NCBI GenBank assembly: GCA_014384565.1
Contig: JACNFO010000042.1
Span: 1-41,174, forward strand
Direction of reading: 5' to 3'
From: Candidatus Pseudothioglobus aerophilus
Lineage (GTDB): Bacteria; Pseudomonadota; Gammaproteobacteria; PS1; Pseudothioglobaceae
DNA length: 41,174 nt
A program made the translations under genes and the position numbers. Position 1 is the stretch's first letter. Every line of letters begins with the position of its first letter. Shown one piece after another: positions 27,366-37,393 of the stretch. The notes below the pieces were generated by a model. That model worked only from the letters and a program-made list of their open reading frames with translations. It was not told where the DNA came from and searched no databases.

Positions 27366-27806
27366 CTAATACTTTAAGTTAAGGCCGCTGTTGTTGGCTG
27401 CAGCTTGGTAGCAAATACTAAATCCGCTAGAGTAATCTTCCTCATTAAAACCTTTATAAGACTCGAGTAACTGATAACTTGTAATGCCAGACCTGATCAT
27501 AAACTGTAGTTGATCAAGATGGGCATTGATGCCAACAATCTCTCCTTTGAACTTCCACCTTTTGCTCAAAAAATAAGCTTGAGAGTAGCCCCTTCCATCA
27601 TCAAAGTTTCTAAAATCTAAAACAATTAATTCAATTGAATCAAGACTCTCTTTTATTAAACCAACATCATTAGAAGGGTCTAATATAACACCAATACCAA
27701 GCTTCGATAATTTGTCACTATCTTCTAGCCACTCTTCAAATGTAACAAGATTAATCGTTTTATATTCTTTATTAATTAGATTGATAGGGTTTTTAATTTC
27801 ATCCAT
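27366..27806 (-). CDS. DUF934-family protein, sulfite reductase partner
   Basis: A 146-residue DUF934 protein; this family almost always follows a CysI-type sulfite reductase, and its role is unknown. The start is chosen at ATG 27806 because the minus-strand AAGGAG at 27819-27814 is seven bases upstream. The open frame reaches 27851, but that earlier start has no support. It overlaps the reductase gene by eight bases. The sequence LIVLDFRNFDDGRGYSQAYFL contains the conserved DGRGYS block of the family. Confidence 0.88.
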   Translation of the reverse strand: MDEIKNPINLINKEYKTINLVTFEEWLEDSDKLSKLGIGVILDPSNDVGLIKESLDSIELIVLDFRNFDDGRGYSQAYFLSKRWKFKGEIVGINAHLDQLQFMIRSGITSYQLLESYKGFNEEDYSSGFSICYQAAANNSGLNLKY

Positions 27807-29436
27807 AAACCTTCTCCTTAAAAGGTGTGATACCGATCCGCTTAAAAACATCAGTAAATTTTTCCTCCTGCTGCCGATTGTCTATATAAACATTGACAAT
27901 ATCTTCAACAGCGTCAACAATTGTTTCTCCGCTTACAGATGGACCTAACTTTTTACCAATATTAGTCTCACGAAGTGTTTCTCCAGCCAGGGTAATTTGA
28001 TAGTACTCTTCACCATTTTTTTGCATACCCAAAAGACCAATATCAGCGATATGGTGGTGGGCACATGAATTCTCACAGCCAGAAATATTGATATTTAAAT
28101 CTCCAATATCTAGTAGCTTATTCATATCATTAAAACGCTCTTGAACCCTTGTTGCTATTGGAATAGAGACCGCCTTTGCTAAATCACAGTAATCTCTTCC
28201 GGGGCAGGCAACAATCTGAGCCAGTGTTCCTTGGTGAGGGCTTGAAAGGTCATACTCCTCTAATGATTTCCAAAGGTCAAATACTTGGTCCATTCGAACA
28301 TAAGGAAACACGATGGTTTGCCTTTTGGTTGTCCTAATCTCACCCGAGCTGAACTGGTCAGCTAGTGTTGCAAGAATTCTCATCTGCTCTGATGTTGCAT
28401 CTCCAGGAGCTGAACCCAGCTTAGTAAGAGAGATATTGACGATGCTGTAACCAGATACTTTGTGGATTCGGACATTGTTTTTCTTCCAAATACTGTAATT
28501 AAAGTTGACTGTTTCTTTGAAACGATCAAGATTAATAGGTTCAATGGGCAAAGCAAAGTCTTTCTTTAAACTCTCTAATTCATTTAGATTTAATTTCAGT
28601 TCAGGATCATTTTTGGTTTGTTGCCAGTCTTCATCCACTAGTCGTGAAAACTCATTTGCGCCTAATTCTCGAACAAGGAACTTAATGCGAAGTTTCTTTT
28701 GATGATCTCTGCGCCCCTTTAGATTGTATATTCTTAGTGATGATTCTAGGTAGCTTAATATGTCAACAACTGGAACAAAGGCTGCTGTTTCAGCACCAAC
28801 CATAGCTGCTGCCCCTAAGCCGCCGCCCACAAAAACGCGAAAACCTAGCTCTCCTTTTTCATTTCGAACCAACCTTAATCCTAGGTCATGAATTCTCAAT
28901 GCAGTTTCATCAAGCTTGGCACCATTAATGGCAATCTTAAACTTCCCTGGCAGCCATGAGAATTCAGGATGCAGGTTAAACCATCGCCTAATCAGCTCAC
29001 AGTATGGCCTCGCATCTTCAATCTCTCCTTCAGTTAAACCCGACAAGGGGTCAGCAGTGATATTCCTTGTGGCCTTTCCACTTGTTTGAATTGCATGGAG
29101 TCCAGCATCTATTAAATCACGCAGCAAATTGGCAATCTCAGGGAGCTGTATCCAATTAAACTGGATATTTTGTCGCGTTGTAAAGTGCCCAAAACCACGG
29201 TCATACTTATCGGCAACATCAGCAAGCGCTCTGAGCTGTTCAGAGCTAAGGGTTCCGTATGGTATAGCAACCCTAAGCATATGAGCATGAAGCTCCATAT
29301 AAAGTCCATTCCTAAGCCTTAAGCTTCTGAATTTAGCTTCATCTAACTCACCAGACAAATGCCGCTTTAATTGCTTTTCAAATTGATCGACTCGCTCAAC
29401 TAAAAACTGCTTATCTTGTGCGCTGTATTGATACAT
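27799..29436 (-). CDS. cysI: Siroheme sulfite/nitrite reductase hemoprotein (CysI-like)
   Basis: A 545-residue enzyme with the two-fold sulfite/nitrite reductase repeat. Siroheme-[4Fe-4S] ligands are C411 and C417 (ACPGRDYC) plus C454 and C458 (GCENSC). Basic residues of the anion site are R88 (FTTRQN), R124 (ATRNIT) and K165/K167. With DUF934 and DUF2061 downstream it fits assimilatory sulfite reduction to sulfide; a nitrite role (NirA) cannot be excluded from sequence. No cysJ flavoprotein is adjacent, so ferredoxin via the nearby Fpr is a plausible donor. It is divergent from an Lrp-type regulator. Confidence 0.9.
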   Translation of the reverse strand: MYQYSAQDKQFLVERVDQFEKQLKRHLSGELDEAKFRSLRLRNGLYMELHAHMLRVAIPYGTLSSEQLRALADVADKYDRGFGHFTTRQNIQFNWIQLPEIANLLRDLIDAGLHAIQTSGKATRNITADPLSGLTEGEIEDARPYCELIRRWFNLHPEFSWLPGKFKIAINGAKLDETALRIHDLGLRLVRNEKGELGFRVFVGGGLGAAAMVGAETAAFVPVVDILSYLESSLRIYNLKGRRDHQKKLRIKFLVRELGANEFSRLVDEDWQQTKNDPELKLNLNELESLKKDFALPIEPINLDRFKETVNFNYSIWKKNNVRIHKVSGYSIVNISLTKLGSAPGDATSEQMRILATLADQFSSGEIRTTKRQTIVFPYVRMDQVFDLWKSLEEYDLSSPHQGTLAQIVACPGRDYCDLAKAVSIPIATRVQERFNDMNKLLDIGDLNINISGCENSCAHHHIADIGLLGMQKNGEEYYQITLAGETLRETNIGKKLGPSVSGETIVDAVEDIVNVYIDNRQQEEKFTDVFKRIGITPFKEKVYG

Positions 29437-29580
29437 CTTTTTAAGTAATTTATATAATGTGCCAAATTATAGTAAAATATTCTATATTCTTAAAAATTAA
29501 TATATAAAAAAGATTAATATTATAAATATATCTATAAATATAGTATATTATTTTAAATAATATGAATAACAGATAAAATT
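29437..29580. promoter_or_regulatory. AT-rich divergent control region between sulfite reductase and Lrp genes
   Basis: This 144-base spacer is extremely AT-rich. It contains two copies of TATAAATATA (29521-29530 and 29533-29542) offset by 12 bases, and two ATTAATAT copies just upstream. Lrp/AsnC proteins bind such AT-rich repeats, so an operator serving both genes is likely, though no exact site was established. Confidence 0.5.
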
Positions 29581-30045
29581 ATGGATACTATTGACATTAA
29601 ATTATTAGAACTTCTCCAGCACAATGCAGAACTAACGATTCAGGAGCTTTCAAAAGAAGTTCACTTATCAACCACTCCATGCTGGAAAAGAATTAATCAA
29701 TTAAAAAATAATGGTTATATTAATAAAACAGTCTCACTGGTAGATCGAAAAAGAGTTGGTGCCAACGTAACCGCAATGGTTTCTATCAAAGTCAACAACC
29801 ATAATCAAGAAAGAATTAGTATTTTCTCCAAAACTATTCAAGATATACCTGAAGTTATAGAGTGCTATCGGATGAGTGGTGAGACAGATTATCTTCTTAA
29901 AGTTGTGGTAAGTGACATCGAGAGTTACGATGCATTCTATAAAAATTTAATTGAAAAAGTTCAATTTCTTAAAGTTACTTCAAATTTTGCAATCGAAGAA
30001 ATTAAAAGTACTACTGAAATACCATTAACTAAACTTGAACAGTAG
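29581..30045 (+). CDS. Lrp/AsnC-family transcriptional regulator
   Basis: A 154-residue regulator. The N-terminal winged helix covers about residues 2-60 (DIKLLELLQHNAELTIQELS, HLSTTPCWKRINQL), followed by the RAM ligand-binding domain at about 68-150 (ECYRMSGETDYLLKVVV). It is shorter than E. coli Lrp (164). Such proteins sense amino acids. Its divergence from the sulfite reductase operon suggests local control of sulfur assimilation, perhaps by a sulfur amino acid; this is inference. Confidence 0.93.
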   Translation: MDTIDIKLLELLQHNAELTIQELSKEVHLSTTPCWKRINQLKNNGYINKTVSLVDRKRVGANVTAMVSIKVNNHNQERISIFSKTIQDIPEVIECYRMSGETDYLLKVVVSDIESYDAFYKNLIEKVQFLKVTSNFAIEEIKSTTEIPLTKLEQ

Positions 30046-30059
30046 TCAAAAAAAATTGA

Positions 30060-30797
30060 TTAAAGGACTATAACTTTCACCAGTCCAACCATACAAACCA
30101 ATATAAGCACACCGCCCATCCAGCGCTTAAATTTTGCATCACTTTTAATCATTCGTTCATGCATTCTAAGTCCAATAAAATGACCTAGAGCAGCCACTGG
30201 AATTAGCATTAAAGAAAAACGCCAATCTATATATACGCCAACAGCTACAAAGGCTGCCATCTTTATTGAAACTAGAAAAAACCATAAAACAAATAAAGTA
30301 TTTCTTAGTTTCATCAAATCTATATGGCTCATGTAAACTGCAACTAGAAGGGCTCCTCCCATTAAGGAAGTACCGGATAAATAACCACCAAAAAATAAAA
30401 GTAAATTATTTATCCAAGTCTTTTTAGAAATTATTTGACTATTATTTATCCAAGTTAATGAATAAAGTATTGTAATTAAATACACAATTACAGTCATTAC
30501 ATTTGGTGGAAGACTTAAAAGACCTATCACACCAATAATTTTTGCTGGCAGTATCCATGGCAGAGATTTTTTCAGATAATGCCAGTCAACCTGTTTTAAG
30601 GAATTTGAAAGAGTGATGCTAGAAAAAAATAGTAAGTGAATTCCAATTATTGGTAGCCAATCTATTGGAGAGCCTCCAATGAGCAATAAAATTGGAAGGC
30701 CTAGAACAGCCCCTCCAAAACCAAGACCAGTCCTAACAAAACCAATCCAAGTAAATATTATGGCAATCATTAATAACTCTAAGGGTGAAAAGATCAT
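30060..30797 (-). CDS. TSUP (TauE/SafE)-family anion exporter
   Basis: A 245-residue inner-membrane protein with seven to eight hydrophobic helices. The start MIFSPLELLMIAIIFTWIGF-like helix and the GLGFGGAVLGLPILLL motif (about residues 24-39) are typical of the TSUP family, members of which export sulfite, sulfoacetate or other organosulfur anions. It is convergent with the Lrp gene (14 bases apart). A sulfite role would fit this organism, but the substrate is not shown by sequence. Confidence 0.87.
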   Translation of the reverse strand: MIFSPLELLMIAIIFTWIGFVRTGLGFGGAVLGLPILLLIGGSPIDWLPIIGIHLLFFSSITLSNSLKQVDWHYLKKSLPWILPAKIIGVIGLLSLPPNVMTVIVYLITILYSLTWINNSQIISKKTWINNLLLFFGGYLSGTSLMGGALLVAVYMSHIDLMKLRNTLFVLWFFLVSIKMAAFVAVGVYIDWRFSLMLIPVAALGHFIGLRMHERMIKSDAKFKRWMGGVLILVCMVGLVKVIVL

Positions 30798-30847
30798 TAA
30801 TTTAAATGGGAGTAAATTAGAAGAAAATAATTGTAATTACAAAGTAA

Positions 30848-32185
30848 TTACATAGATTTAATTACGCCTACTAAGTAATTTGCAGATTCAGTAGCTAACT
30901 CTATATCATTGCACTCAACCATCACTCGAACTAACGCCTCTGTCCCTGATTTTCTAATAAGAATGCGCCCCTTGTCTGATAGCTTAGACTCAGTAAGATT
31001 TATTGCATCAACTAGATTAGAATTATTTTTTAAATTTATATCACTTTCAATTTTAATATTTAAAAGAACTTGAGGATACTTTGTCATCTTACTCTTGAGA
31101 TCATAAAGATTTGTTTGTGACTTGGAAATAACCTCTAACACCTGTAAAGCAGCTATTATTGCATCGCCCGAAGTTGACTTATTTAGACAAATAATATGCC
31201 CAGAGCCCTCACCACCAAGAATAGCATTATTATTTATTAACTCGTCCATGACATGCCTGTCACCAACATCTGCCTCAATAAAAGTTAGTCCCAGCTCTCC
31301 AAGAGCTTTCCTCATACCTAAATTAGTCATCTTTGTCCCAACAACTGTGTCAGATTTTAGTTCACCATTTTGTTTCCAGGCATTTGCAATGATATAAACA
31401 AGTTCATCGCCATCAACCTTCTCACCCAAGTGATCAACCATTATCAACCTATCCCCATCACCATCAAAGGCAATCCCAAGATTAGCGCCTTGCTTTAAAA
31501 CTTCTTGTTGGAGCTGCTCTGTATCGGTTGCTCCACAATTTCGGTTAATATTGTAACCATCAGGAGTGTTGTTAATCATTATAGTTGAGGCGCCTAATTC
31601 TTTAAAAACATCTTCGGCAATATGATAAGTTGCGCCGTTGGCACAATCAATTATAATTTTTAAATTGGATAGATCACATTTTTTGTCAAATGTTGATTTA
31701 CAAAACTCAATATATCTACCTAGTGCTTGTCCGTATCTCTTTGCCTTACCAATTGATGCAGAATCTACACTGACCATGGGTTTTGCAATTTTCTCCTCTA
31801 TTGCTTTTTGCACTTTGCTACTAAACTTTACGCCTTTACTTGAGAAGAATTTGACGCCATTATCTTGGTATGGATTATGTGATGCACTTATGACAACTCC
31901 TGCGGACGCTCCAAATGCCTGAGTCAGGTATGCAATTGCTGGAGAAGGCATAGGTCCAAGCATGCCCACATTGACTCCTGCAGATAAAAAACCAGCTTCT
32001 AGCGCAGATTCAAATAAATAACCTGAAACCCTTGTATCTTTTCCAATAATTACACTTGCCGCACCGCCTTCAGTTTCGCGCAAAACCGAGCCTACAGCCC
32101 AGCCAACTTTTAACAAAAAATCTGCAGTTATAGGCGCTACCCCAACCTCTCCTCTAATTCCATCAGTACCAAAAAAATTATTCAA
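30848..32185 (-). CDS. glmM: Phosphoglucosamine mutase
   Basis: A 445-residue phosphohexomutase that turns glucosamine 6-phosphate into glucosamine 1-phosphate for UDP-GlcNAc, and so for peptidoglycan and LPS. The phosphoserine is S102 in ISASHNP, and the metal loop is DGDGDR. The start is TTG at 32185 preceded by AGGGAG at five bases; no ATG exists before the conserved FFGTDGIRG, so TTG is well supported. The gene follows folP with two bases between, as in the E. coli ftsH-folP-glmM order. Confidence 0.96.
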   Translation of the reverse strand: MNNFFGTDGIRGEVGVAPITADFLLKVGWAVGSVLRETEGGAASVIIGKDTRVSGYLFESALEAGFLSAGVNVGMLGPMPSPAIAYLTQAFGASAGVVISASHNPYQDNGVKFFSSKGVKFSSKVQKAIEEKIAKPMVSVDSASIGKAKRYGQALGRYIEFCKSTFDKKCDLSNLKIIIDCANGATYHIAEDVFKELGASTIMINNTPDGYNINRNCGATDTEQLQQEVLKQGANLGIAFDGDGDRLIMVDHLGEKVDGDELVYIIANAWKQNGELKSDTVVGTKMTNLGMRKALGELGLTFIEADVGDRHVMDELINNNAILGGEGSGHIICLNKSTSGDAIIAALQVLEVISKSQTNLYDLKSKMTKYPQVLLNIKIESDINLKNNSNLVDAINLTESKLSDKGRILIRKSGTEALVRVMVECNDIELATESANYLVGVIKSM

Positions 32186-32187
32186 AA

Positions 32188-32994
32188 CTACTCCCTAAAA
32201 TTTTGTATTTGTTCCCAGACTGTAAGCGCGTCCTTTGTCTCTGCAACATCATGAACTCTTATAATATCAGCACCATTCTCAGCTGCAATTAACGCAGCAG
32301 TGACGCTTCCAATGAGTCGCGAGTCAACATCTTTATCTCCTAATAAGGCTCCAATCATTGATTTTCTTGAGAGTCCAGCTAGAATTGAAACTCCAAAGTC
32401 ATGAAACTCAGAAAGATTCTTTAGTAAGGCTATATTATGACCTAAGTTCTTACCAAAGCCAAACCCTGGATCGATGGTGATAGAATCTAGCTGAATTCCT
32501 GCGTTTTCACATGCCGCGATTCGCTCATGAAAGAATTTTTTAACATCATCGACAACATTGTCATATGATGGGTTGGCTTGCATAGTCCTAGGAGTCCCTT
32601 GCATATGCATTAGACAGACATCAGCCCCCAACTCAGCTGCCATCTTGAGGGCGCCATCCGCTCTCAATGCATTAACATCATTAATGATGCTTGCTCCTGC
32701 AGAAAAGGCCTCCTTCATAACAATAGGTTTAGAGGTATCAATTGATATTGGGACATCTATATTGCCACTCAAAGCTTCAATCACAGGCATAACTCGCTTT
32801 AACTCATCTTCAGAAGAAACCGCAGGCGCACCTGGTCTCGTTGACTCACCGCCAATGTCAATAATTCCTGCGCCTTCTTCAACCATTAATTGGGCCTGAG
32901 TAACGGCGGTAGCTGAATCTAAGAACAAGCCACCATCAGAAAAAGAGTCCGGTGTAATATTCAAAACGCCCATGATGATTGGTTGATTTACCAT
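32188..32994 (-). CDS. folP: Dihydropteroate synthase
   Basis: A 268-residue folate enzyme that joins p-aminobenzoate to the pterin, the target of sulfonamides. Hallmarks are [14 protein letters not shown] near the N-terminus, [12 protein letters not shown] and the pterin site [12 protein letters not shown]-like block. Three start codons compete: TTG 33009, ATG 32997 and ATG 32994. I chose 32994, which is seven bases after AAGGA (33006-33002). The ftsH stop lies directly upstream, so these genes are co-transcribed. Confidence 0.93.
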   Translation of the reverse strand: MVNQPIIMGVLNITPDSFSDGGLFLDSATAVTQAQLMVEEGAGIIDIGGESTRPGAPAVSSEDELKRVMPVIEALSGNIDVPISIDTSKPIVMKEAFSAGASIINDVNALRADGALKMAAELGADVCLMHMQGTPRTMQANPSYDNVVDDVKKFFHERIAACENAGIQLDSITIDPGFGFGKNLGHNIALLKNLSEFHDFGVSILAGLSRKSMIGALLGDKDVDSRLIGSVTAALIAAENGADIIRVHDVAETKDALTVWEQIQNFRE

Positions 32995-33009
32995 CATCAC
33001 ATCCTTCAA

Positions 33010-34938
33010 TTATGCAAACTGCTCAGTACTTCCGTCAGCCTCTGGCTTCTTATCCGAAGATGGTTTTGCGCTCTCAGTTTCTCCTCTTCCAGTACCAAGC
33101 TCAGATGAGGCCTCCTCTGAATCAATTACTTCAGCCGGCTCTCGCATTGGAATTCTTGCCATTAAGTCATCAATCTGGTTCGTGTCAATTGTCTCAAATT
33201 CAACTAGGGCAGCAGCCATTGCATCCAGTATATCTCTGTTATCTTCAAGAATTTTGTAGGCTAAAGAGTAATTAGTATCTATTATTTTTCGTATCTCACT
33301 ATCTACCTTAGTAAAAGTTTCATCTGAAATATGCTTATGTTTTGTGACTTGGCGCCCCAAAAATACTTCACCCTCCTCTTCTCCATAAGACATTGGTCCC
33401 ATGACACTTGACATACCCCATAACTTTACCATTTTATGAGCAATTTCAGTCGCACGCTCAATGTCATTACTAGCCCCAGTAGTGACAGCATCTTCTCCAA
33501 AAACTATCTCTTCTGCAATACGACCACCAAACAATGATGCAACTTGGCAATTAAGCTTTCTTTTTGAAATACTATAACTATCCTTTTCCGGAAGGAACAT
33601 AGTTACACCTAAAGCTCTTCCTCTAGGAATAATACTTACTTTATAAACTGGGTCATGCTCTGGAACTAGCCGTCCAACAATAGCGTGGCCAGCCTCGTGA
33701 AAAGCTGTCATTTCTTTTTCAGAATCATCCATAACCATACCTTTGCGCTCTGAACCCATCATAATCTTGTCTTTCGCTTTTTCAAACTCACCCATTCCTA
33801 CTAATTCCTTACTCAGGCCGGCAGTAATTAATGCAGCCTCATTTGTCAAATTAGCTAAATCAGCGCCCGAAAATCCAGGGGTTCCTCTCGCAATGTCCAG
33901 TGATTTGACATTTTTTGCAATTGGTAATTTTCTCATATGGACTTTTAAAATAGCGTCTCGACCATTAATATCAGGCAATCCAACAGTCACTGTTCGGTCA
34001 AATCTTCCTGGTCTTAATAAAGCTGGGTCTAGAACATCAGGCCTATTAGTTGCCGCAACAACAATAATACCTTCTGACCCCTCAAAACCATCCATCTCAA
34101 CCAACATTTGGTTTAGCGTTTGCTCACGCTCATCGTGTCCGCCGCCCATTCCTGCGCCACGCTGACGACCTACTGCATCAATTTCATCAATAAAGATGAT
34201 GCAAGGTGCATTTTTTTTGGCTTGTTCAAACATATCTCGAACTCTAGAGGCTCCAACACCGACAAACATTTCCACAAAATCAGAACCAGAAATGAAAAAG
34301 AAAGGAACATCGGCCTCACCTGCAACAGCTTTAGCTAATAATGTTTTACCCGTTCCTGGAGGGCCAACCATAAGAACGCCCTTAGGGATTCTTCCACCAA
34401 CCTTAGTAAATTTGCCAGGATCAGAAAGAAAGTCAACAAGCTCGCTAACCTCTTCTTTAGCCTCTTCAACGCCAGCAACATCCTCAAAGGTGACATGCGA
34501 TTCATCCTTTGTAATTAGGCGTGCCTTAGATTTTCCAAATGACATAGGGTTGTTTTTTCCACCCATAGCACCGCCTGCGCCCTTCATTGTGTACATAATG
34601 ACACCAATGAGTAATAGTATTGGTGCGAGTGAAATGAGCAGTTGCTTTATGAAGCTTTCTCTTGCAGGAGGCGTAGCTTGAACTGAAACGCCATTATTTA
34701 GTAGGTCACCCATTAGTCCAAGATCCCCTGGACTGTAAGTATCAAACTTCTCCCCAATTGCTGTAACACCACTAATATTGCTACCAGCTATCTTGACACT
34801 AGAAACGTTGCCTTGCTTAACATTTTGGATAAATTGAGAATAACTTATCTCATTTGTTTCATCCGCAATATTAAACTGACCAAAAAGAGAGGCAAGCACA
34901 CTGCCTAGGACCAACCATAGTAAAATATTTTTATACAT
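33010..34938 (-). CDS. ftsH: ATP-dependent zinc metalloprotease FtsH
   Basis: A 642-residue membrane protease that degrades unneeded membrane and cytosolic proteins, such as LpxC and sigma-32 in E. coli. Two membrane helices (about residues 3-20 and 98-118) flank a periplasmic part. The AAA+ domain has Walker A GPPGTGKT (192-199), Walker B IIFIDEID (247-254) and the second region of homology near 298-313. The zinc site is HEAGH (414-418). Its end abuts folP. It has a likely promoter at 34990-35018. Confidence 0.97.
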   Translation of the reverse strand: MYKNILLWLVLGSVLASLFGQFNIADETNEISYSQFIQNVKQGNVSSVKIAGSNISGVTAIGEKFDTYSPGDLGLMGDLLNNGVSVQATPPARESFIKQLLISLAPILLLIGVIMYTMKGAGGAMGGKNNPMSFGKSKARLITKDESHVTFEDVAGVEEAKEEVSELVDFLSDPGKFTKVGGRIPKGVLMVGPPGTGKTLLAKAVAGEADVPFFFISGSDFVEMFVGVGASRVRDMFEQAKKNAPCIIFIDEIDAVGRQRGAGMGGGHDEREQTLNQMLVEMDGFEGSEGIIVVAATNRPDVLDPALLRPGRFDRTVTVGLPDINGRDAILKVHMRKLPIAKNVKSLDIARGTPGFSGADLANLTNEAALITAGLSKELVGMGEFEKAKDKIMMGSERKGMVMDDSEKEMTAFHEAGHAIVGRLVPEHDPVYKVSIIPRGRALGVTMFLPEKDSYSISKRKLNCQVASLFGGRIAEEIVFGEDAVTTGASNDIERATEIAHKMVKLWGMSSVMGPMSYGEEEGEVFLGRQVTKHKHISDETFTKVDSEIRKIIDTNYSLAYKILEDNRDILDAMAAALVEFETIDTNQIDDLMARIPMREPAEVIDSEEASSELGTGRGETESAKPSSDKKPEADGSTEQFA

Positions 34939-34989
34939 ATTATTAACTTTAACCTGAATTAGAAATGTAAATATACCCTATTGATTCTC

Positions 34990-35018
34990 TATATATAGGT
35001 TTTGATAGCATTTTTCAA
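34990..35018 (-). promoter_or_regulatory. Possible ftsH promoter
   Basis: On the minus strand, TTGAAA (35018-35013) and TATATA (34995-34990) have a 17-base spacer. It lies 52 bases before the ftsH ATG, in the 177-base divergent spacer with holA. Confidence 0.45.
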
Positions 35019-35115
35019 GGTTTAATCAATATATTTTATAACTATGACATAATGATAATCTGTAGGTTAAAAATTAATTAGTTGCATTATTTCTTACCCT
35101 GTTTTCTTAAAAAGC

Positions 35116-36138
35116 ATGAACATTAAACCCGAACAACTCCAAAATCACCTCTCAAACCAGCCTGCATCACTTTATTTTGCTTTTGGTGCTGAAATACTTC
35201 TGGTTGAGCAATCTCTAACAACTATAAAAAATAATGCTAAAGAGTGGGGATTTAATGAGCGCTTTAGATTTGATATTGACGGTAATTTCGCTTGGGACGC
35301 TATCTTTAATTTGATTTCTAGCCCTTCACTTTTTGCAGACAAGCGGATCATCGAGTGTCGACTTACAACGGGAAAGATTGGAGTTAAAGGCTCTAAAGCG
35401 CTATCTGAACTTACCGACAACCTTCCAGAAGATATTATGCTAATCATCTCTTCTGGAAAACTAGATCTGGCGCAACAAAAAAGTAAATGGTTTAAAGCTC
35501 TCGATAAAAAAGGAGTTATTATTCAGCATTGGGAGGTTCAAAGCGACCAACTTGTCGGCTGGATTGTTAAGCAGATGTCCCAGCTTGGCCTTAACTCAAG
35601 CAATGAAATTGCAAATGCAATAGCTTACTGCACTGAAGGAAATCTACTTGCTACTATGCAGGAGATACAAAAGCTGCAAATTGCATATCCAGATGGAAAT
35701 ATAAATCTAGATGAGTATTTAAGTCAAATTGATCAGCAGTCTCAATACACAGTTTTTGGAATGATTGATGCAGCACTCAAAGGTGACACGGAAAAAGTAA
35801 ATAAAATTTTCAGCTTGCTGGTTGATGATTCAACGCCACCAGTCATTTTAATTTCATCGCTTTACCGTGAAATAAAAAGTTTAATTACAATGTCAATTGA
35901 ACTTAAAACCAATCAAACAATCGATACAATTCTTAATAATCATAGGGTCTGGCAGAAAAGAAAGCCATTGATATCAATTGCCCTTAAAAAACATAGTTAT
36001 CAGCAGCTACAAAAACTTCTTTTAGCACTCGGGCGTATTGACCGCTCTGTCAAAGGCATGGATAATCTTAACGTTTACGATGAACTACAATCCGTAGTCA
36101 TCACCTTATCGGGGAAAACTAGTGGACTCAATAGCTGA
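35116..36138 (+). CDS. holA: DNA polymerase III subunit delta
   Basis: A 340-residue clamp-loader subunit that opens the beta sliding clamp. The N-terminus ([12 protein letters not shown], then [15 protein letters not shown]) is the typical HolA start, and the C-terminal helical collar domain follows ([14 protein letters not shown]). Sequence conservation in this family is low, but length is as in E. coli (343). The last 17 bases overlap proA. In many relatives it is near lptE and leuS, which are absent here. Confidence 0.93.
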   Translation: MNIKPEQLQNHLSNQPASLYFAFGAEILLVEQSLTTIKNNAKEWGFNERFRFDIDGNFAWDAIFNLISSPSLFADKRIIECRLTTGKIGVKGSKALSELTDNLPEDIMLIISSGKLDLAQQKSKWFKALDKKGVIIQHWEVQSDQLVGWIVKQMSQLGLNSSNEIANAIAYCTEGNLLATMQEIQKLQIAYPDGNINLDEYLSQIDQQSQYTVFGMIDAALKGDTEKVNKIFSLLVDDSTPPVILISSLYREIKSLITMSIELKTNQTIDTILNNHRVWQKRKPLISIALKKHSYQQLQKLLLALGRIDRSVKGMDNLNVYDELQSVVITLSGKTSGLNS

Positions 36139-37381
36139 ATTAATATCTAACATAGGTCAAAAAGCCCTAATTGCTTCCAACACTCTGCGCATCGCCGACA
36201 CAGATACAAAAAATAACGCGTTACTTAATATTGCTGCTGCAATTCAAGAGAATAAGCAAACTATTCTTGATGCAAATTCTTTAGATATAGAGATTGCCAA
36301 AAAAAATAATAGTGACTCAGCACTTTTGGATAGGCTAATGCTTAACGATGATAGGCTTGAAAGCATTGTGGAAGGACTTAATCAAATCGTCTTATTGAAC
36401 GACCCTATTGGTGAAGTTTCTGATTTAAAGACTAGGCCTAGCGGAATTAAAATTGGAAAGATGAGGGTGCCGCTTGGCGTTATAGGGATGATCTATGAGT
36501 CACGCCCTAACGTCACTATTGATGCAGCTGCTCTTTGTATTAAATCTGGAAATGCAGTCATTTTAAGAGGCGGCTCTGAGGCAATCAACTCGAACATGGC
36601 TTTTTACAATTGCATTAAACAAGGACTAAAGCAAGCTGGCCTCAACCCATACTCTGTCCAGCTCATCGAAGTCACTGATCGCGAGGCAGTTACTGAGCTC
36701 GTTAAAGCCAGTGACTATGTTGATGCTATTATTCCAAGGGGCGGCAAGGGACTTATAAAAAATGTCAGTAGTAATGCTAGAGTCCCAGTTATTAAGCACC
36801 TTGATGGCGTTTGTCATACCTACCTAGATATTGATGCTGACCCACAAAAAGGAATTGACATTGCATTCAACGGCAAAACTCGTCGGTATGGAGTTTGCAA
36901 TGCAACTGAAACACTTCTTGTGCATGAAGGATTTGATACAAAAGCACTATCAAAACTCATTGATCTCTATAATCAAAAAGAAGTTGAAATACGTGGATGC
37001 GAAAAATCACAAAAACTATACAGTGTTATCAAAAAAGCCTCAGAAGAAGACTGGTACGAGGAATATCTTGGCCCAATCCTATCAATGAAAATTGTTGAAT
37101 CGGTTGATGAGGCTATTTCTCACATCAATAAATATGGCTCAGCTCATACCGATGCGATCGTAACTGACAATGAGGCAAATTCAAAAAAATTCCTCTCTGA
37201 AGTTGACTCATCCTCTGTCATGGTGAATGCATCAACTGGTTTTGCTGATGGTTTTGAATATGGACTAGGCGCAGAAATTGGAATAAGTACTGGTAAATTT
37301 CATGTCAGAGGTCCAGTCGGACTTGAGGGCCTGACATCACAAAAATATATCGTCATAGGTGACGGACAAATAAGGCCATAG
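36122..37381 (+). CDS. proA: Gamma-glutamyl phosphate reductase
   Basis: A 419-residue aldehyde-dehydrogenase-fold enzyme that reduces gamma-glutamyl phosphate with NADPH in proline synthesis. The catalytic cysteine is C259 in [22 protein letters not shown] (225-236) is also strongly conserved. The start is GTG at 36122 inside holA. The partner glutamate 5-kinase (proB) is not adjacent. The tyrS gene follows after 12 bases. Confidence 0.96.
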   Translation: MDSIAELISNIGQKALIASNTLRIADTDTKNNALLNIAAAIQENKQTILDANSLDIEIAKKNNSDSALLDRLMLNDDRLESIVEGLNQIVLLNDPIGEVSDLKTRPSGIKIGKMRVPLGVIGMIYESRPNVTIDAAALCIKSGNAVILRGGSEAINSNMAFYNCIKQGLKQAGLNPYSVQLIEVTDREAVTELVKASDYVDAIIPRGGKGLIKNVSSNARVPVIKHLDGVCHTYLDIDADPQKGIDIAFNGKTRRYGVCNATETLLVHEGFDTKALSKLIDLYNQKEVEIRGCEKSQKLYSVIKKASEEDWYEEYLGPILSMKIVESVDEAISHINKYGSAHTDAIVTDNEANSKKFLSEVDSSSVMVNASTGFADGFEYGLGAEIGISTGKFHVRGPVGLEGLTSQKYIVIGDGQIRP

Positions 37382-37393
37382 AGAGTATATACA

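Noticed and set aside
33743-34681. Plus-strand frames of 72-161 codons opposite ftsH
   Set aside because: They lie inside the AAA+ and protease-coding part of ftsH, and their serine/proline-rich translations are typical antisense shadows.
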